Origin: an uncultured Pirellulaceae bacterium
GTDB lineage: Bacteria > Planctomycetota > Planctomycetia > Pirellulales > Pirellulaceae
Assembly (NCBI GenBank): GCA_905480545.1
Contig: CAJQQR010000034.1
Location: 1 to 42,618, forward strand
DNA length: 42,618 nucleotides
Reading direction: 5' to 3'
Program-made: the position numbers and the translations under genes
Part shown: positions 27,191 to 35,978 of the stretch, one piece after another
Numbering within the stretch: the stretch's first letter is position 1
Layout: every line of letters begins with the position of its first letter
The notes under the pieces: generated by a model
What the model was told of the DNA's origin: nothing
What the model saw: the letters and a program-made list of their open reading frames with translations, nothing else
The model's database searches: none

Positions 27191-27949
27191 ATGAAGCTCA
27201 AAGAATTAATTCCTGGACGCAAACGGTTGCGTCAATATTGGCGGGATCGCCGAGCGGAAAAAACGTTCCAGCGAGAGTTCGAAGAATACAAATCGCTAGT
27301 CGCCGACGATCGTCATCAAGTCGCATGGGAAGATCGTTACCCTTGCCTCACGGATCGCACAAATAATACAGAATTTGACCGGCATTACATTTTCCATACG
27401 GCCTGGGCGGCCCGCGTTCTCGCAAATCTAAAACCGACAAAACATGTCGACATTGGCAGTAGCCTCTATTTTATCGCTAACGTGTCAGCGTTTGTTCCCG
27501 TTGCTTTTTACGATTACCGACCGGCCGAACTGAATTTGCATAACGTAACCACGCACAAAGGTTCCTTGGACGCACTTCCATTTGAAGACCAATCGATCGA
27601 GTCGCTTTCATGCATGCACGTTGTCGAACATGTTGGCTTGGGCCGGTATGGCGATCCCATCGACCCGCAAGGTGACAAAAGGGCGATGAGCGAACTACAA
27701 AGAGTTGTCGCGGTGGGCGGTTCGCTTCTATTCGTAACGCCGGTTGGAAAACCAAAAGTTTGCTTTAACGCACATCGTGTTTATGGTTTTGACCAAGTGC
27801 TGGATTGTTTTCCAGAATTAGAGCTAGAGCAATTCTCGCTTATTCCCGATTCACCCGATGACGGCGGATTAATTCTAGAGGCAGACCCAAGCTTGGTTGC
27901 AACTCAATCCTATGGATGTGGATGTTTCTGGTTGCGGAGAAAGAGATGA
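27191..27949 (+). CDS. DUF268 family protein, methyltransferase-like
   Basis: A 252-residue protein. The central region reads like a degenerate class I SAM methyltransferase: HVDIGSSLYFIANVSAF as motif I, then LPFEDQSIESLSCMHVVEHV and GLGRYGDPIDPQGD. The last is a characteristic DUF268 string. A VGGSLLFVTPVG strand follows. DUF268 proteins are found in surface-polysaccharide clusters, and their activity is unproven. It starts 12 bp after the GT4 gene and its stop overlaps the next ATG by 4 bp (ATGA), so it is in a tightly coupled operon. A role in modifying the sugar or lipid-linked chain is the simplest reading. Confidence 0.8.
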   Translation: MKLKELIPGRKRLRQYWRDRRAEKTFQREFEEYKSLVADDRHQVAWEDRYPCLTDRTNNTEFDRHYIFHTAWAARVLANLKPTKHVDIGSSLYFIANVSAFVPVAFYDYRPAELNLHNVTTHKGSLDALPFEDQSIESLSCMHVVEHVGLGRYGDPIDPQGDKRAMSELQRVVAVGGSLLFVTPVGKPKVCFNAHRVYGFDQVLDCFPELELEQFSLIPDSPDDGGLILEADPSLVATQSYGCGCFWLRRKR

Positions 27950-28728
27950 GACTTTTCAACAAAAAGACACGCCCCGCTCCAACGAGTGTCGGCACCAGCA
28001 ATGACGCGGTCCGAGCTGGCTGGGTTGAATCGCAACTGGCGATGCTTGCACCGGGACTTCGGATCTTGGACGCCGGTGCCGGAGAGCAGCGATTCAAAAT
28101 CGCATGTGAGCATCTCGAGTATGTTTCGCAGGACTTTGGCGAATATGAATCGGAAGAAAACAACAAGGGCCTTCATGTCGAAGACTGGGACTACGGAAAG
28201 CTGGATCACGTTTGTGACATTATTAATATCCCAGAGGAAGACAATTCTTTCGATGCGATTTTATGCACCGAAGTGATCGAACATATTCCATACCCCCATT
28301 TGGCCATTGAAGAGTTCTCGAGACTGCTGCGTCCTGGAGGAACATTGCTTCTTTCCGCACCATTTCTTAGTCTGACTCACTTTGCGCCTTATCACTTCTC
28401 AACTGGGTTCAATCGTTATTACTACGAAACATTGCTTCCCAAAGCAGGATTTGAAGTCAACGACATCAGCTGCAATGGCAACTTTTTTGAATTGGTCGCG
28501 CAAGAAGTTCGTCGTGTTTCGTCGGTTGCCGATCGTTACGCCAGCTCCCAAGTAACGCCTAAAGAATTCTCCGCAATGCAACAAGTACTTCAAATGCTCG
28601 AACGATTCAGCGGAGAAGACAGTGGCAGTGAAGAGCTTGCCTGTTTCGGGTTGCATGTTATTGCGACTCGACAAGAGGCAATACCCGCCGCGAAAGATAC
28701 TTCGGCGATCGAGAATGCAGTCTCGTAG
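27946..28728 (+). CDS. SAM-dependent methyltransferase (Methyltransf_11 type)
   Basis: A 260-residue class I methyltransferase. The ATG at 27946 sits in an ATGA overlap with the DUF268 stop and follows a GGAGAAAGAG ribosome binding site; an upstream in-frame start at 27916 is less likely. Motif I is RILDAGAGEQRF (residues about 39-50), the acidic post-I region is YVSQDFGEY, and motif II is FDAILCTEVIEHI. LLRPGGTLLLSAPF and HYFSTGFNRY-like segments are consistent with methylation of a sugar or other small acceptor. The C-terminal 50 residues are helical. Placed among glycosyltransferases, it probably methylates the glycan or a precursor. Confidence 0.85.
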   Translation: MRLFNKKTRPAPTSVGTSNDAVRAGWVESQLAMLAPGLRILDAGAGEQRFKIACEHLEYVSQDFGEYESEENNKGLHVEDWDYGKLDHVCDIINIPEEDNSFDAILCTEVIEHIPYPHLAIEEFSRLLRPGGTLLLSAPFLSLTHFAPYHFSTGFNRYYYETLLPKAGFEVNDISCNGNFFELVAQEVRRVSSVADRYASSQVTPKEFSAMQQVLQMLERFSGEDSGSEELACFGLHVIATRQEAIPAAKDTSAIENAVS

Positions 28729-28767
28729 GAGACTGATGTCAAACAAACTGATGAAGAGGATGGTTCG

Positions 28768-29898
28768 TTGCGTATTTTTGTTGTAACCCAAAAAACGCCC
28801 AATGAGTTGGCTTTACCCGCGTCGTCGTTGTGGGAGGCCAATCTGCAATGGCCGCTTCAAGATCTTGGGCATCAATTGATTAAGTTCGATCATCCTTGGC
28901 TTTCGAGCGGTTATGACTTTGATCCAACCGATAGCGAGCAACTCCCGATCATCAATGCATCACGTCCTGAATTTTGCGAAAGCCTTCTCGACGCGATTAA
29001 ACGAGAACATCAACGACAACCCATTGATTTATTCTTCAGTTACTTCACTGGGGCACACGTTGATTCTGCAACCATTAACGCAATCAAGTCGCTTGGAATT
29101 CCGACGATCAATTGGTTTTGCAACGCATCCTATCAATTTCATTTGGTAAAAGAAATTGCAGCCGCATTTGACTATTGCCTCGTGCCAGAAAAGTTCAGGC
29201 TCGATGATTATCGCCAAGTAGGAGCGACGCCAATCTATTCACAAGAGGCGGCAAACCCAACCGTCTATAAATGGGACAAAAAGCCACCCAAATACGATGT
29301 GACCTTTGTAGGACAGCGATACGGATCACGCCCAGAGTTCGTCAACCAACTGCATGGACATGGCGTCGATGTCCGCGTTTGGGGACCCTACTGGCAACAA
29401 GAGGCAAGCAAAACGCCAACGCTTTCAAACTGGAAAAAGATAAAAAACTGGGTGAGAAGAAAGCCTGTGCCGCATCAGCTTCCGTTGGCTCAATGCGGCC
29501 CTGCATTATCGGACGATGCGTTAATCCGGCTCTACGGCGAAAGCAAAATCAGCCTAGGTTTTTCCACCGTTGCCGAAATCCCTACCGATGGCTCCATACC
29601 AATCAAGCAAGTCCGTTTGCGTGATTTTGAAGCCACAATGAGCGGCGCATTTTACATGGTTGAAGCGTTTGATGAATTAGCGGAATTCTTCGAACCGGAC
29701 AAAGAGATCGTGTTCTTCAACGACAAAGAAGAATTGGTGGACAAGGTAAAATTCTATTTAAAGCATTCAACCGAACGAGAACGAATTCGAGCCGCCGGTT
29801 ACAAGCGTGCCCAACGCGATCACACTTGGCAAAACCGGTTCAGTCACCTGTTCGAAAAAATTGGCCTGACGTCGGAGGCGACTAAGTGTGCGGGATAG
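28768..29898 (+). CDS. CgeB-like glycosyltransferase
   Basis: A 376-residue protein with a TTG start; GAGGA lies 7 nt upstream, and no ATG in frame precedes it. The architecture matches CgeB/DUF3880-type glycosyltransferases: an N-terminal Rossmann-like half with IDLFFSYFTGAHVD and GIPTINWFCNASYQ, and a C-terminal half (Glyco_trans_1_2) with VTFVGQRYGSRPEFV, SKISLGFSTV, RLRDFEATMSGAFYMVEA and a terminal HTWQNRFSHLF helix. It probably adds a sugar to the surface glycan. Its last codons overlap what looks like a vestigial asnB start, the same junction that precedes the real asnB at 31567. Confidence 0.8.
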   Translation: MRIFVVTQKTPNELALPASSLWEANLQWPLQDLGHQLIKFDHPWLSSGYDFDPTDSEQLPIINASRPEFCESLLDAIKREHQRQPIDLFFSYFTGAHVDSATINAIKSLGIPTINWFCNASYQFHLVKEIAAAFDYCLVPEKFRLDDYRQVGATPIYSQEAANPTVYKWDKKPPKYDVTFVGQRYGSRPEFVNQLHGHGVDVRVWGPYWQQEASKTPTLSNWKKIKNWVRRKPVPHQLPLAQCGPALSDDALIRLYGESKISLGFSTVAEIPTDGSIPIKQVRLRDFEATMSGAFYMVEAFDELAEFFEPDKEIVFFNDKEELVDKVKFYLKHSTERERIRAAGYKRAQRDHTWQNRFSHLFEKIGLTSEATKCAG

Positions 29899-29918
29899 TG
29901 TTGATCACCAACGGCCAA
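29886..29918 (+). pseudogene. Vestigial 5' end of an asnB-like gene
   Basis: Reading from the GTG at 29886 gives (M)CGIVLITNGQ, the conserved N-terminus of class II glutamine amidotransferases with the catalytic Cys at position 2. The true asnB at 31567 begins MCGIALITNGQ. The DNA at 29884-29918 matches 31565-31599 at 33 of 35 positions. Similarity stops after this and a stop follows within about 40 codons. It is therefore a remnant, not a gene. Confidence 0.75.
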
Positions 29919-30329
29919 AAACATGATTCCCCCAGGACCATGAAACTGCTTGTCTGCAACCAACCCATTTGCACGTGCACTGTCAGTAGCCGTTAGAAAA
30001 ATCAAGGTGATTCGTTTGGTAAATCGCAAAAGTGGTAAATCGCAAACGCAGGAACTCGTCCCCAGGCAACGAGAACGACTCGCATTGCCGCTACTATCCA
30101 AACAGATCAGCGGTTGCAGTCATGCCTTCTCATAAGAAGACCAATGACTGTTAGTCCAACGCTTTACCATGATTCCATCGTGTTTATGCGATTCATCCGA
30201 ATCGAAAGTAAAATTGGTCTTTCGTGCCCGTTGAAAACTCACAATAATCGGACCACCGGTCTCTAGCTCGGTCAGATACACCAAATATGGTGTCGCAAAC
30301 GACAAAATCCTGAGGAGTAGCGCAGCGCG
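29919..30329. other. Spacer with a 16-bp tandem repeat
   Basis: About 410 bp between the asnB vestige and the FkbM-like gene. A direct repeat of TGGTAAATCGCAAA occurs at 30017-30030 and 30033-30046 (period 16). No convincing gene is present; a minus-strand frame at 30120-30305 has only a TTG start and no recognisable motif. GAGGAG at 30312-30317 serves the next gene. Confidence 0.5.
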
Positions 30330-31205
30330 ATGAAAGATTGGATCAGAGACTTGGACAACATCGAGTTTGGTTCGGGTGTGTACTCACAGTCATATCAAGA
30401 TGAGTTGTTGTCATTGATCTTCAAAAACATTGGGACAACCAATGCCACTCCCTACTGTGTTGAATTTGGCTTCAACTCAAGCAGTTTGACTGACGGTTCG
30501 GGAGCCAACACAGCAGATTTGATTCTGAACCACAAATGGGATTCACTGCTACTCGACGGTGGCAATGAGAATCCGAGTATTAATCTGCACAAGCATTTAT
30601 TGTCATCCGCTAATATCTGTGAAGTATTCCGCAAGTACAAAGTGCCTCAGGAACCGGAGTACGTTTCCATCGACGTTGATTCTACCGATCTTTGGCTCTT
30701 CGACTCACTCTTAAATCAATACCGTGCCATGGTATTCTCTGTCGAGTACAACTCGCACTTCCCGATTGATAAGGCAATAACTTTTCCAAACGCCCCGGAC
30801 ATGCCATACGAACATGACAGAGGCTATGGCGCGTCACTCAAAGCCCTGAACATGGTCGCCGAAAAACATGGCTACTCCTTATTATGGGTCATTTCACCAT
30901 TAGACGCGTTCTTTATTAGGAATGATCTTATCGAGGACGGAACGGAAAACCTCGTTCATCCGCTAGAGAATTGGCGAAACTGCACAGAGATTGTTTGCCA
31001 CAAACCACTGGTCTCAGACGAAAAAGCCAAAGCATTTATCGACTACGAAGTTTTCACAGAGTCTGGCGGCGACTTGGAAGCAAGTAAACAAATCGCCTAT
31101 CCGATTTGTAGCAAATTCCTTTTAGACAATAAGGTCGTCACAATGCCACAATTCATTCGAAAGGCACTGACGAAAGCCGGACGAGCACTTCGTATAGGCA
31201 GGTAA
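30330..31205 (+). CDS. FkbM-like methyltransferase-fold protein
   Basis: A 291-residue protein with GAGGAG 12 nt before the ATG. The opening SQSYQDELLSLIF and VEFGFNSSSL recall FkbM-type methyltransferases, where a VEIGANDG-like loop binds SAM; here the Gly-rich loop is altered to EFGFN. NTADLILNHKWDSLLLDGG, a string typical of that family, follows, and YVSIDVDSTDLWLF matches the later acidic strand. The SAM-binding residues are only partly conserved, so activity is uncertain. It sits alone between the two copies of the duplicated junction, suggesting it arrived with, or survived, the rearrangement there. A role in sugar O-methylation would fit the neighbourhood. Confidence 0.6.
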   Translation: MKDWIRDLDNIEFGSGVYSQSYQDELLSLIFKNIGTTNATPYCVEFGFNSSSLTDGSGANTADLILNHKWDSLLLDGGNENPSINLHKHLLSSANICEVFRKYKVPQEPEYVSIDVDSTDLWLFDSLLNQYRAMVFSVEYNSHFPIDKAITFPNAPDMPYEHDRGYGASLKALNMVAEKHGYSLLWVISPLDAFFIRNDLIEDGTENLVHPLENWRNCTEIVCHKPLVSDEKAKAFIDYEVFTESGGDLEASKQIAYPICSKFLLDNKVVTMPQFIRKALTKAGRALRIGR

Positions 31206-31477
31206 ATTTCGAGATTATCCGCATGCAAAAAAAGCCTCCGCTAAAGCAAACAAACGCTTGAAGCTTAAATCAAATGGCCAGCTTGGCTTCATACAATTCT
31301 GAAATGCCAACCCCGATTAAGTCGATATGCCCTATTCTCTGCTTTACAAAATCTGAATTGGGTACGAGTAGTGATAACGCGAGATCAGTGCACGCGCAAT
31401 TCCGGCTTGCAACTGGCGGTGTTGGATTGTCGAATCTCGGGAGCTCGATTGGCAACGATAGCCAACCACCAGACGCT

Positions 31478-31579
31478 CGGCAACTCACCAGGGCGTCAGA
31501 GTCTACAAGGCAAAACCGCAAACTCTTCTTGTTCCATAGGGTCGAATACGTGCTAGGAAAAACGAAGTGTGCGGAATAG
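31478..31579 (+). pseudogene. Vestigial 3' end of a CgeB-like glycosyltransferase
   Basis: The frame ending at 31579 reads ...STRQNRKLFLFHRV... and closes KTKCAE, in register with the end of the intact gene at 28768 (HTWQNRFSHLFEKI ... ATKCAG). Both ends have GGCAAAACCG exactly 56 bp before AAGTGTGCGG, and both stops lie inside the following asnB start. Upstream of about 31478 the similarity fades. No start or N-terminal half exists, so this is a remnant of a duplicated gene. The 31206-31477 stretch before it has nothing recognisable. Confidence 0.6.
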
Positions 31580-33471
31580 CGTTGATCACCAACGGCCAAG
31601 TCAAGATCGCCCCTTCTGCGATTGAACGGATGACCGACGCACTGCGGCATCGCGGCCCGGACGCTCGTGCAACAGTGAATACAGAAGGCTGTTTGCTTGG
31701 GCATACCAGGCTAAAAATCATTGATCCGCAGGGCGGAGTTCAGCCCATGTGGGATGACTCGCAACGTTATTGTCTGGTTTTCAATGGAGAGATCTATAAC
31801 TTTCGTGAGTTGCAAAACGAACTGAAAACGAGTGGAATTCGATTCCATACCAATTCAGACACAGAGGTCTTGCTACTGGGATTCCGCCAATGGGGCCAAG
31901 AGGTTGTCCACAAGCTCAATGGACAATTTGCATTTGCTGTATGGGACTCAAAATCTAAGACCGTGTTTGCTGCCCGCGATCGCCTCGGAGAGAACCCGCT
32001 GTACTGGGCTCAAACGTCGACAGGCGAATTGGTCATCGCATCCGAGTTAAAGTCCATTGTCGCATCCGGGCTGCTCGAACCGGAGATCGATCGCAGTTCG
32101 GTCGATGCGTACCTCAAGCTAATTTACGTTCCGCCCAATCGGACGATCTATCAAAATGTAAACACTCTCGCACCTGGAGGCCAACTCGTTTACGAAGCGG
32201 GCCGGGTCAGGACATGCCCCTATTGGCAGCCAGCGATCTCAACGACAAGTATCGATGAAGTTGACGCAACTCGGGAAATCAGGAGGCTCCTTAGCCAGTC
32301 TGTAAAACGCCAGATGGTCGCCGATACCGATGTCGGCGCTTTCCTAAGTGGTGGGCTGGATTCCACCAGCATCGTTGCATTAATGACCGAGCACTCTGAT
32401 TCGCATAAGATCAAAACGTTTTCGGTTGGATTTGGTGACTTAATCAATGAACTGCCGTTTGCACGAGACGTTGCACAGCGTTATCGAACCGAGCATTCTG
32501 AACTGCAAATGGATATTGATGTTGGTAGTTTATTGTCACGAATGGCTACCGTCTACGATCAACCGTTTGGCGATTCGTCAAACATTCCAACGTTTCTGGT
32601 TTCCGAATTTGCCAGTCAACATGTCAAGGTCGTGCTCTCGGGGGACGGAGGTGATGAACTTTTTGGTGGATACTCCTGGTACACCCCGCTTCTTGAGAAA
32701 TCATCCTGCAGCGACCGATTGAATCAGCAAATTCTTTCGTGGGCAATGTCCCGTATATTGATGGGCAATGCGAGAAGAAATGCTAAAGAAAAATATCGAG
32801 CGATTCGCGACCGTCGAAGACCTTTTTCGGTTTGGAAGCAGCACATGGCTGCCTTGTCCGTACAATCCACTGGTCACAGAAACGAAATGTGGCAAAAAGA
32901 CATATCACCATCCGCGGAAGATGCACTCCTTTCTTTTCAGCCGTTTCGAGAATATTCCGAACAACAAAACTTGATTGACCAAGCGGTTGATTTCGATCTC
33001 CGTTGCTATCTGCCTGGCGATATATTCTTTAAAGTCGACCAAGCATCCATGGCAAATGGATTGGAAACTCGCAGTCCGTTTATGGACGTAGAATTGGTTG
33101 AATTCGTGCTTAGTCTACCCGCCAGATTAAGGTTTTCCGGACAAAGCTCCGGCACGAAACCCTATCAATTAAGTGCCGACAAACATTTGTTACGCGATGC
33201 CTGTTCAGATCTGTGGCCTGAATCCATTTCCAGACGCAACAAGCAAGGATTTGGGGCCCCCATCAACAATTGGTTGCAACGAAAAGATGTCAAAGAAAAA
33301 ATGGAGCACGTCATGAGGCCTAACGGCCCGTTGCTTTTTTTGTTACCCGGATTGGCTCATCACCCCGTGCAAGCCAACAATCAGTACCAGGCTGAGTGGA
33401 ATCTACTTTGCCTTGGATTATGGCTGGAGGAGAATGAGGAATGTCTAAATCACCTGAAATCAGCGTCTTAA
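31567..33471 (+). CDS. asnB: Asparagine synthetase homologue, glutamine-hydrolysing (asnB type)
   Basis: A 634-residue two-domain amidotransferase with a GTG start. The N-terminal glutaminase domain begins MCGIALIT, with catalytic Cys2, and contains RHRGPDA and FNGEIYNFRELQ. The C-terminal ATP-pyrophosphatase domain has the PP-loop SGGLDS at 261-266, then VVLSGDGGDELFGGY and NGLETRSPFMD. Family members use glutamine ammonia and ATP to amidate a carboxylate, classically aspartate. Versions of about 630 residues in polysaccharide clusters are thought to amidate uronic acids or precursors instead; E. coli AsnB has about 554. The following GT2 gene overlaps its 3' end by 31 bp, so it belongs to the glycan operon. 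The start region exists in a second, truncated copy at 29886. Confidence 0.9.
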   Translation: MCGIALITNGQVKIAPSAIERMTDALRHRGPDARATVNTEGCLLGHTRLKIIDPQGGVQPMWDDSQRYCLVFNGEIYNFRELQNELKTSGIRFHTNSDTEVLLLGFRQWGQEVVHKLNGQFAFAVWDSKSKTVFAARDRLGENPLYWAQTSTGELVIASELKSIVASGLLEPEIDRSSVDAYLKLIYVPPNRTIYQNVNTLAPGGQLVYEAGRVRTCPYWQPAISTTSIDEVDATREIRRLLSQSVKRQMVADTDVGAFLSGGLDSTSIVALMTEHSDSHKIKTFSVGFGDLINELPFARDVAQRYRTEHSELQMDIDVGSLLSRMATVYDQPFGDSSNIPTFLVSEFASQHVKVVLSGDGGDELFGGYSWYTPLLEKSSCSDRLNQQILSWAMSRILMGNARRNAKEKYRAIRDRRRPFSVWKQHMAALSVQSTGHRNEMWQKDISPSAEDALLSFQPFREYSEQQNLIDQAVDFDLRCYLPGDIFFKVDQASMANGLETRSPFMDVELVEFVLSLPARLRFSGQSSGTKPYQLSADKHLLRDACSDLWPESISRRNKQGFGAPINNWLQRKDVKEKMEHVMRPNGPLLFLLPGLAHHPVQANNQYQAEWNLLCLGLWLEENEECLNHLKSAS

Positions 33472-34370
33472 TGTCCGCGCATAATGCTGAACAACATTTG
33501 TCGGCCGCGGTGGACAGCATTCTTGATCAATCGTTCAGGGAATTTGAGTTCATCATTGTGAACGATGGCTCATCGGATCGAACCTCCGAGATACTCAATT
33601 GTTATGCGGCCGCAGACGATAGAATCAAACTCATTGAACAGCAAAATTGCGGTTTGACAGCATCGCTGAACATCGGACTCAAAAGCTGTGAGGGCCAATA
33701 CATTGCCAGAATGGATGCCGATGACATCGCAATGCGAAATCGATTCGAGGAACAGATCAAGTTTCTGAGGGCAAATCCCGGTTGCGTAGCGGTCGGTTCA
33801 GGAATCCAGCTTATCGATTCCGACGGAGATATTCTGGGAGAGCAATTTCCCCCTGAAACAAAAGATGAAATTGAGTCCGCACTCATGCAAGGCTGTGGGG
33901 CCGTTCCGCACCCAACGGCCATGATCCGCCGTACGTCGCTATTAGACGTGGGTGGATACGACGAGTCATTGCGTTATGCGCAAGATCTCGATTTGTGGCT
34001 TCGACTTTCAGAAATCGGAGGTCTCGCAAACTTAAATTTGGTGCTATTAAAATATCGTGTTCACCAAAACGCTGTCACATCAAAAAAACGAAAGGAGCAA
34101 CTCGCGTGCGCTATTAAGGCACTGAAACAGGCACACAATCGACGAGGCTTGGAATTCCAAGAGAACAGGATTTTACAATCAGAAGTCAAGAGTGCAGATG
34201 CCGATTCAAGTTGCCTGGAACGCAAAAAGATGGAAATGGCAATTCACTCAGGGCATCTTGAAACAGCGTCCAAGTATGCATGGCAGCAGCTCAAACGTTC
34301 ACCACTATCCATGAGACGTTGGAAGACATGGCTAAAACTCAAAGCCGGTCGACATCAGGCAGCAAAATAG
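33441..34370 (+). CDS. Glycosyltransferase family 2
   Basis: A 309-residue GT-A enzyme. The first strand and nucleotide-binding motif are SVLMSAHNAEQHL and VNDGSSDRT; the metal-binding DXD is in IARMDADDIAMRNRF, with an acceptor-side GGYDESLRYAQDLDLWLRL further on. The last 70 residues form a helical tail rich in Lys and Arg (KRSPLSMRRWKTWLKL), perhaps membrane-associating. The ATG lies inside the asnB gene, 31 bp before its stop, with GAGGAATG-type spacing, so the two genes are coupled. It likely adds one sugar of the surface glycan repeat. It converges with the next gene, leaving a 3-bp gap. Confidence 0.88.
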   Translation: MSKSPEISVLMSAHNAEQHLSAAVDSILDQSFREFEFIIVNDGSSDRTSEILNCYAAADDRIKLIEQQNCGLTASLNIGLKSCEGQYIARMDADDIAMRNRFEEQIKFLRANPGCVAVGSGIQLIDSDGDILGEQFPPETKDEIESALMQGCGAVPHPTAMIRRTSLLDVGGYDESLRYAQDLDLWLRLSEIGGLANLNLVLLKYRVHQNAVTSKKRKEQLACAIKALKQAHNRRGLEFQENRILQSEVKSADADSSCLERKKMEMAIHSGHLETASKYAWQQLKRSPLSMRRWKTWLKLKAGRHQAAK

Positions 34371-34373
34371 GAA

Positions 34374-35042
34374 TCACGCTGCCGACATACGATTTAGGTC
34401 TTGGGGAACAATGTGAATGCTGTCGTGCTTGAGTTCGATCATTACGTTCGGGACATTTGAACGTACAAACTTACTCAAGGAATCAAGCGTTGGATACGCT
34501 GGATCGGCGCCAAAGCATCTCGCGTCATCAACGAGAATGACATGGCCTTTTTGTTTGCTGTTGAAAATATGCGTTAACTCCGAATAGATCGGAGTTTCCT
34601 GTTCCCCCTTTGCCGTGATCCCTGCAGAGTAGTGCCCATCCAGCCAAAACAGAGTAGGTTGATTAAGTCGCGTCATCAGCTTTTCAAGCTCGATCCCGCT
34701 ATCCCCCTGAATGATCTCGACATTCTTCGATCCGGCAAATCGTTCCGTCGCTTTTTGGTGCAGCTCTGCACTCAGCTCGATGGAATAAACCCTGTCGAAA
34801 CTACCTTTCATCGCTTCAACCATGTCGCCTAGATACGTACCTGTCTCGACCAAAGTGCGGATACTATATTTTTTCGCCAATCCCAAGATTGTTCGCTGTT
34901 TGACGGTATGCGGTGGAGGAAATGGCTTTCCCGCATTTTCCCACTCCGTGATCTCTCGATTGCTTTTCCGCTCGTTTTCCCAACGTTGCAAGGTGGAACG
35001 AAAGGGTAGTCTTTTATAAATTGACTTAAGCAATTTGCTCAT
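34374..35042 (-). CDS. SAM methyltransferase-like protein
   Basis: A 222-residue protein on the minus strand. After a basic N-terminal helix (KRLPFRSTLQRWENER) comes LVETGTYLGDMVEAM, the SAM-binding loop of a class I methyltransferase subgroup. VYSIELSAELHQKA, IIQGDSGIEL, FWLDGHYSAG and GHVILVDDARCF follow. The two late acidic strands recall catechol O-methyltransferase-like metal sites. Proteins of this kind are common in surface-polysaccharide regions. It points toward the GT2 gene, with 3 bp between the stops, so it is transcribed separately from the main run. Substrate unknown. Confidence 0.75.
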   Translation of the reverse strand: MSKLLKSIYKRLPFRSTLQRWENERKSNREITEWENAGKPFPPPHTVKQRTILGLAKKYSIRTLVETGTYLGDMVEAMKGSFDRVYSIELSAELHQKATERFAGSKNVEIIQGDSGIELEKLMTRLNQPTLFWLDGHYSAGITAKGEQETPIYSELTHIFNSKQKGHVILVDDARCFGADPAYPTLDSLSKFVRSNVPNVMIELKHDSIHIVPQDLNRMSAA

Positions 35043-35273
35043 TCGATTTTCTCGATGGGTAGCTAGCAGTGATCACCGACAGCTTTCCTTGCAAAGGTGA
35101 TGACAATTGTTGCCGGTGGTTATTCGAATCTCCGTTCAATTCGATTCTATGCCAGATTGGTTGGAGATCCCGATTCGTCATCATATCGAAAGACGCCTAA
35201 GCGACGAAATACCAAACTGGTTTCTAGAACGGCGTCGAATTTTGTTTCGCGACCGCAAGACTGCTTGATTAAT

Positions 35274-35978
35274 CTAGGCAACCTGACGAAATTTTCCACG
35301 TTGAACAAATTCATCAGCCATTTTTTGCGACCAAGCATCGTAATACTTGAATGATCGGACCGTATCCTTCGAATGGACATCGATTGATTCCACGGACTGA
35401 CCGTACCACGCTTCGTCGATTTCGTGTGAAGAATCAAGAAACTGGATTACCTCACGGATTTTTTCCATCGGGCGTTCTGCCATGTCGTTGTAGTTCAGGA
35501 CATAGACATTTGAATGCTTCGGCTGAACCCACTTTTCCTGAAAATCCAACCAATTATTGAGGCGTTCGAGATAGAATCGCTTCCAATTCCGCATTGAATC
35601 ATCAGGGTTGAATAAGGATTTCAAAGAGAAGCTCTGTTGTTTCGGAAGATCCCGCAAAGACAATTTGTAGTGCGATATGATCGCTGGAAGCGGATCTCGG
35701 TTTTGAACCAAGTAGTATTGATCGGCGCGATATTCGATTGTGGAATCGAAGTCGTGATCTTTTTGAAAAGTGGTGTCAGCGTGTGGACATGGCGATTGAT
35801 GGCAATGGCCATATGACTCGCAATAGACGAATGGCCTCGCGTACATCAGACCGTCGGTCAGGTAGTCGTTTACATTCTCAATCCAGTTCAGATCGCGACT
35901 GAAGTAACGCATTAGATAATTTAGCATCAGACTGTGCCCCGTTCGGGGGAAACTTACACCTTGTATTTGTCTCATCAT
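35274..35978 (-). CDS. Sulfotransferase domain protein
   Basis: A 234-residue putative PAPS-dependent sulfotransferase. The N-terminal GVSFPRTGHSLMLNYL matches the 5'-phosphosulfate loop of this superfamily (PRTG/S with downstream Ser/Thr). QNRDPLPAIISHYK matches the 3'-phosphate motif (RDPxxxxxS). A Cys/His-rich patch (YGHCHQSPCPH, about residues 57-67) is unusual. Two adjacent ATGs (35978 and 35975) both fit. It would place sulfate on a hydroxyl of the glycan or another acceptor. Its start faces the second sulfotransferase gene across a 407-bp spacer, and a 231-bp spacer follows its stop. Confidence 0.75.
   Translation of the reverse strand: MMRQIQGVSFPRTGHSLMLNYLMRYFSRDLNWIENVNDYLTDGLMYARPFVYCESYGHCHQSPCPHADTTFQKDHDFDSTIEYRADQYYLVQNRDPLPAIISHYKLSLRDLPKQQSFSLKSLFNPDDSMRNWKRFYLERLNNWLDFQEKWVQPKHSNVYVLNYNDMAERPMEKIREVIQFLDSSHEIDEAWYGQSVESIDVHSKDTVRSFKYYDAWSQKMADEFVQRGKFRQVA

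Noticed and set aside
30120..30305. A 61-codon minus-strand frame before the FkbM-like gene
   Set aside because: TTG start without a ribosome binding site, no motif, and location in a spacer of rearranged DNA.
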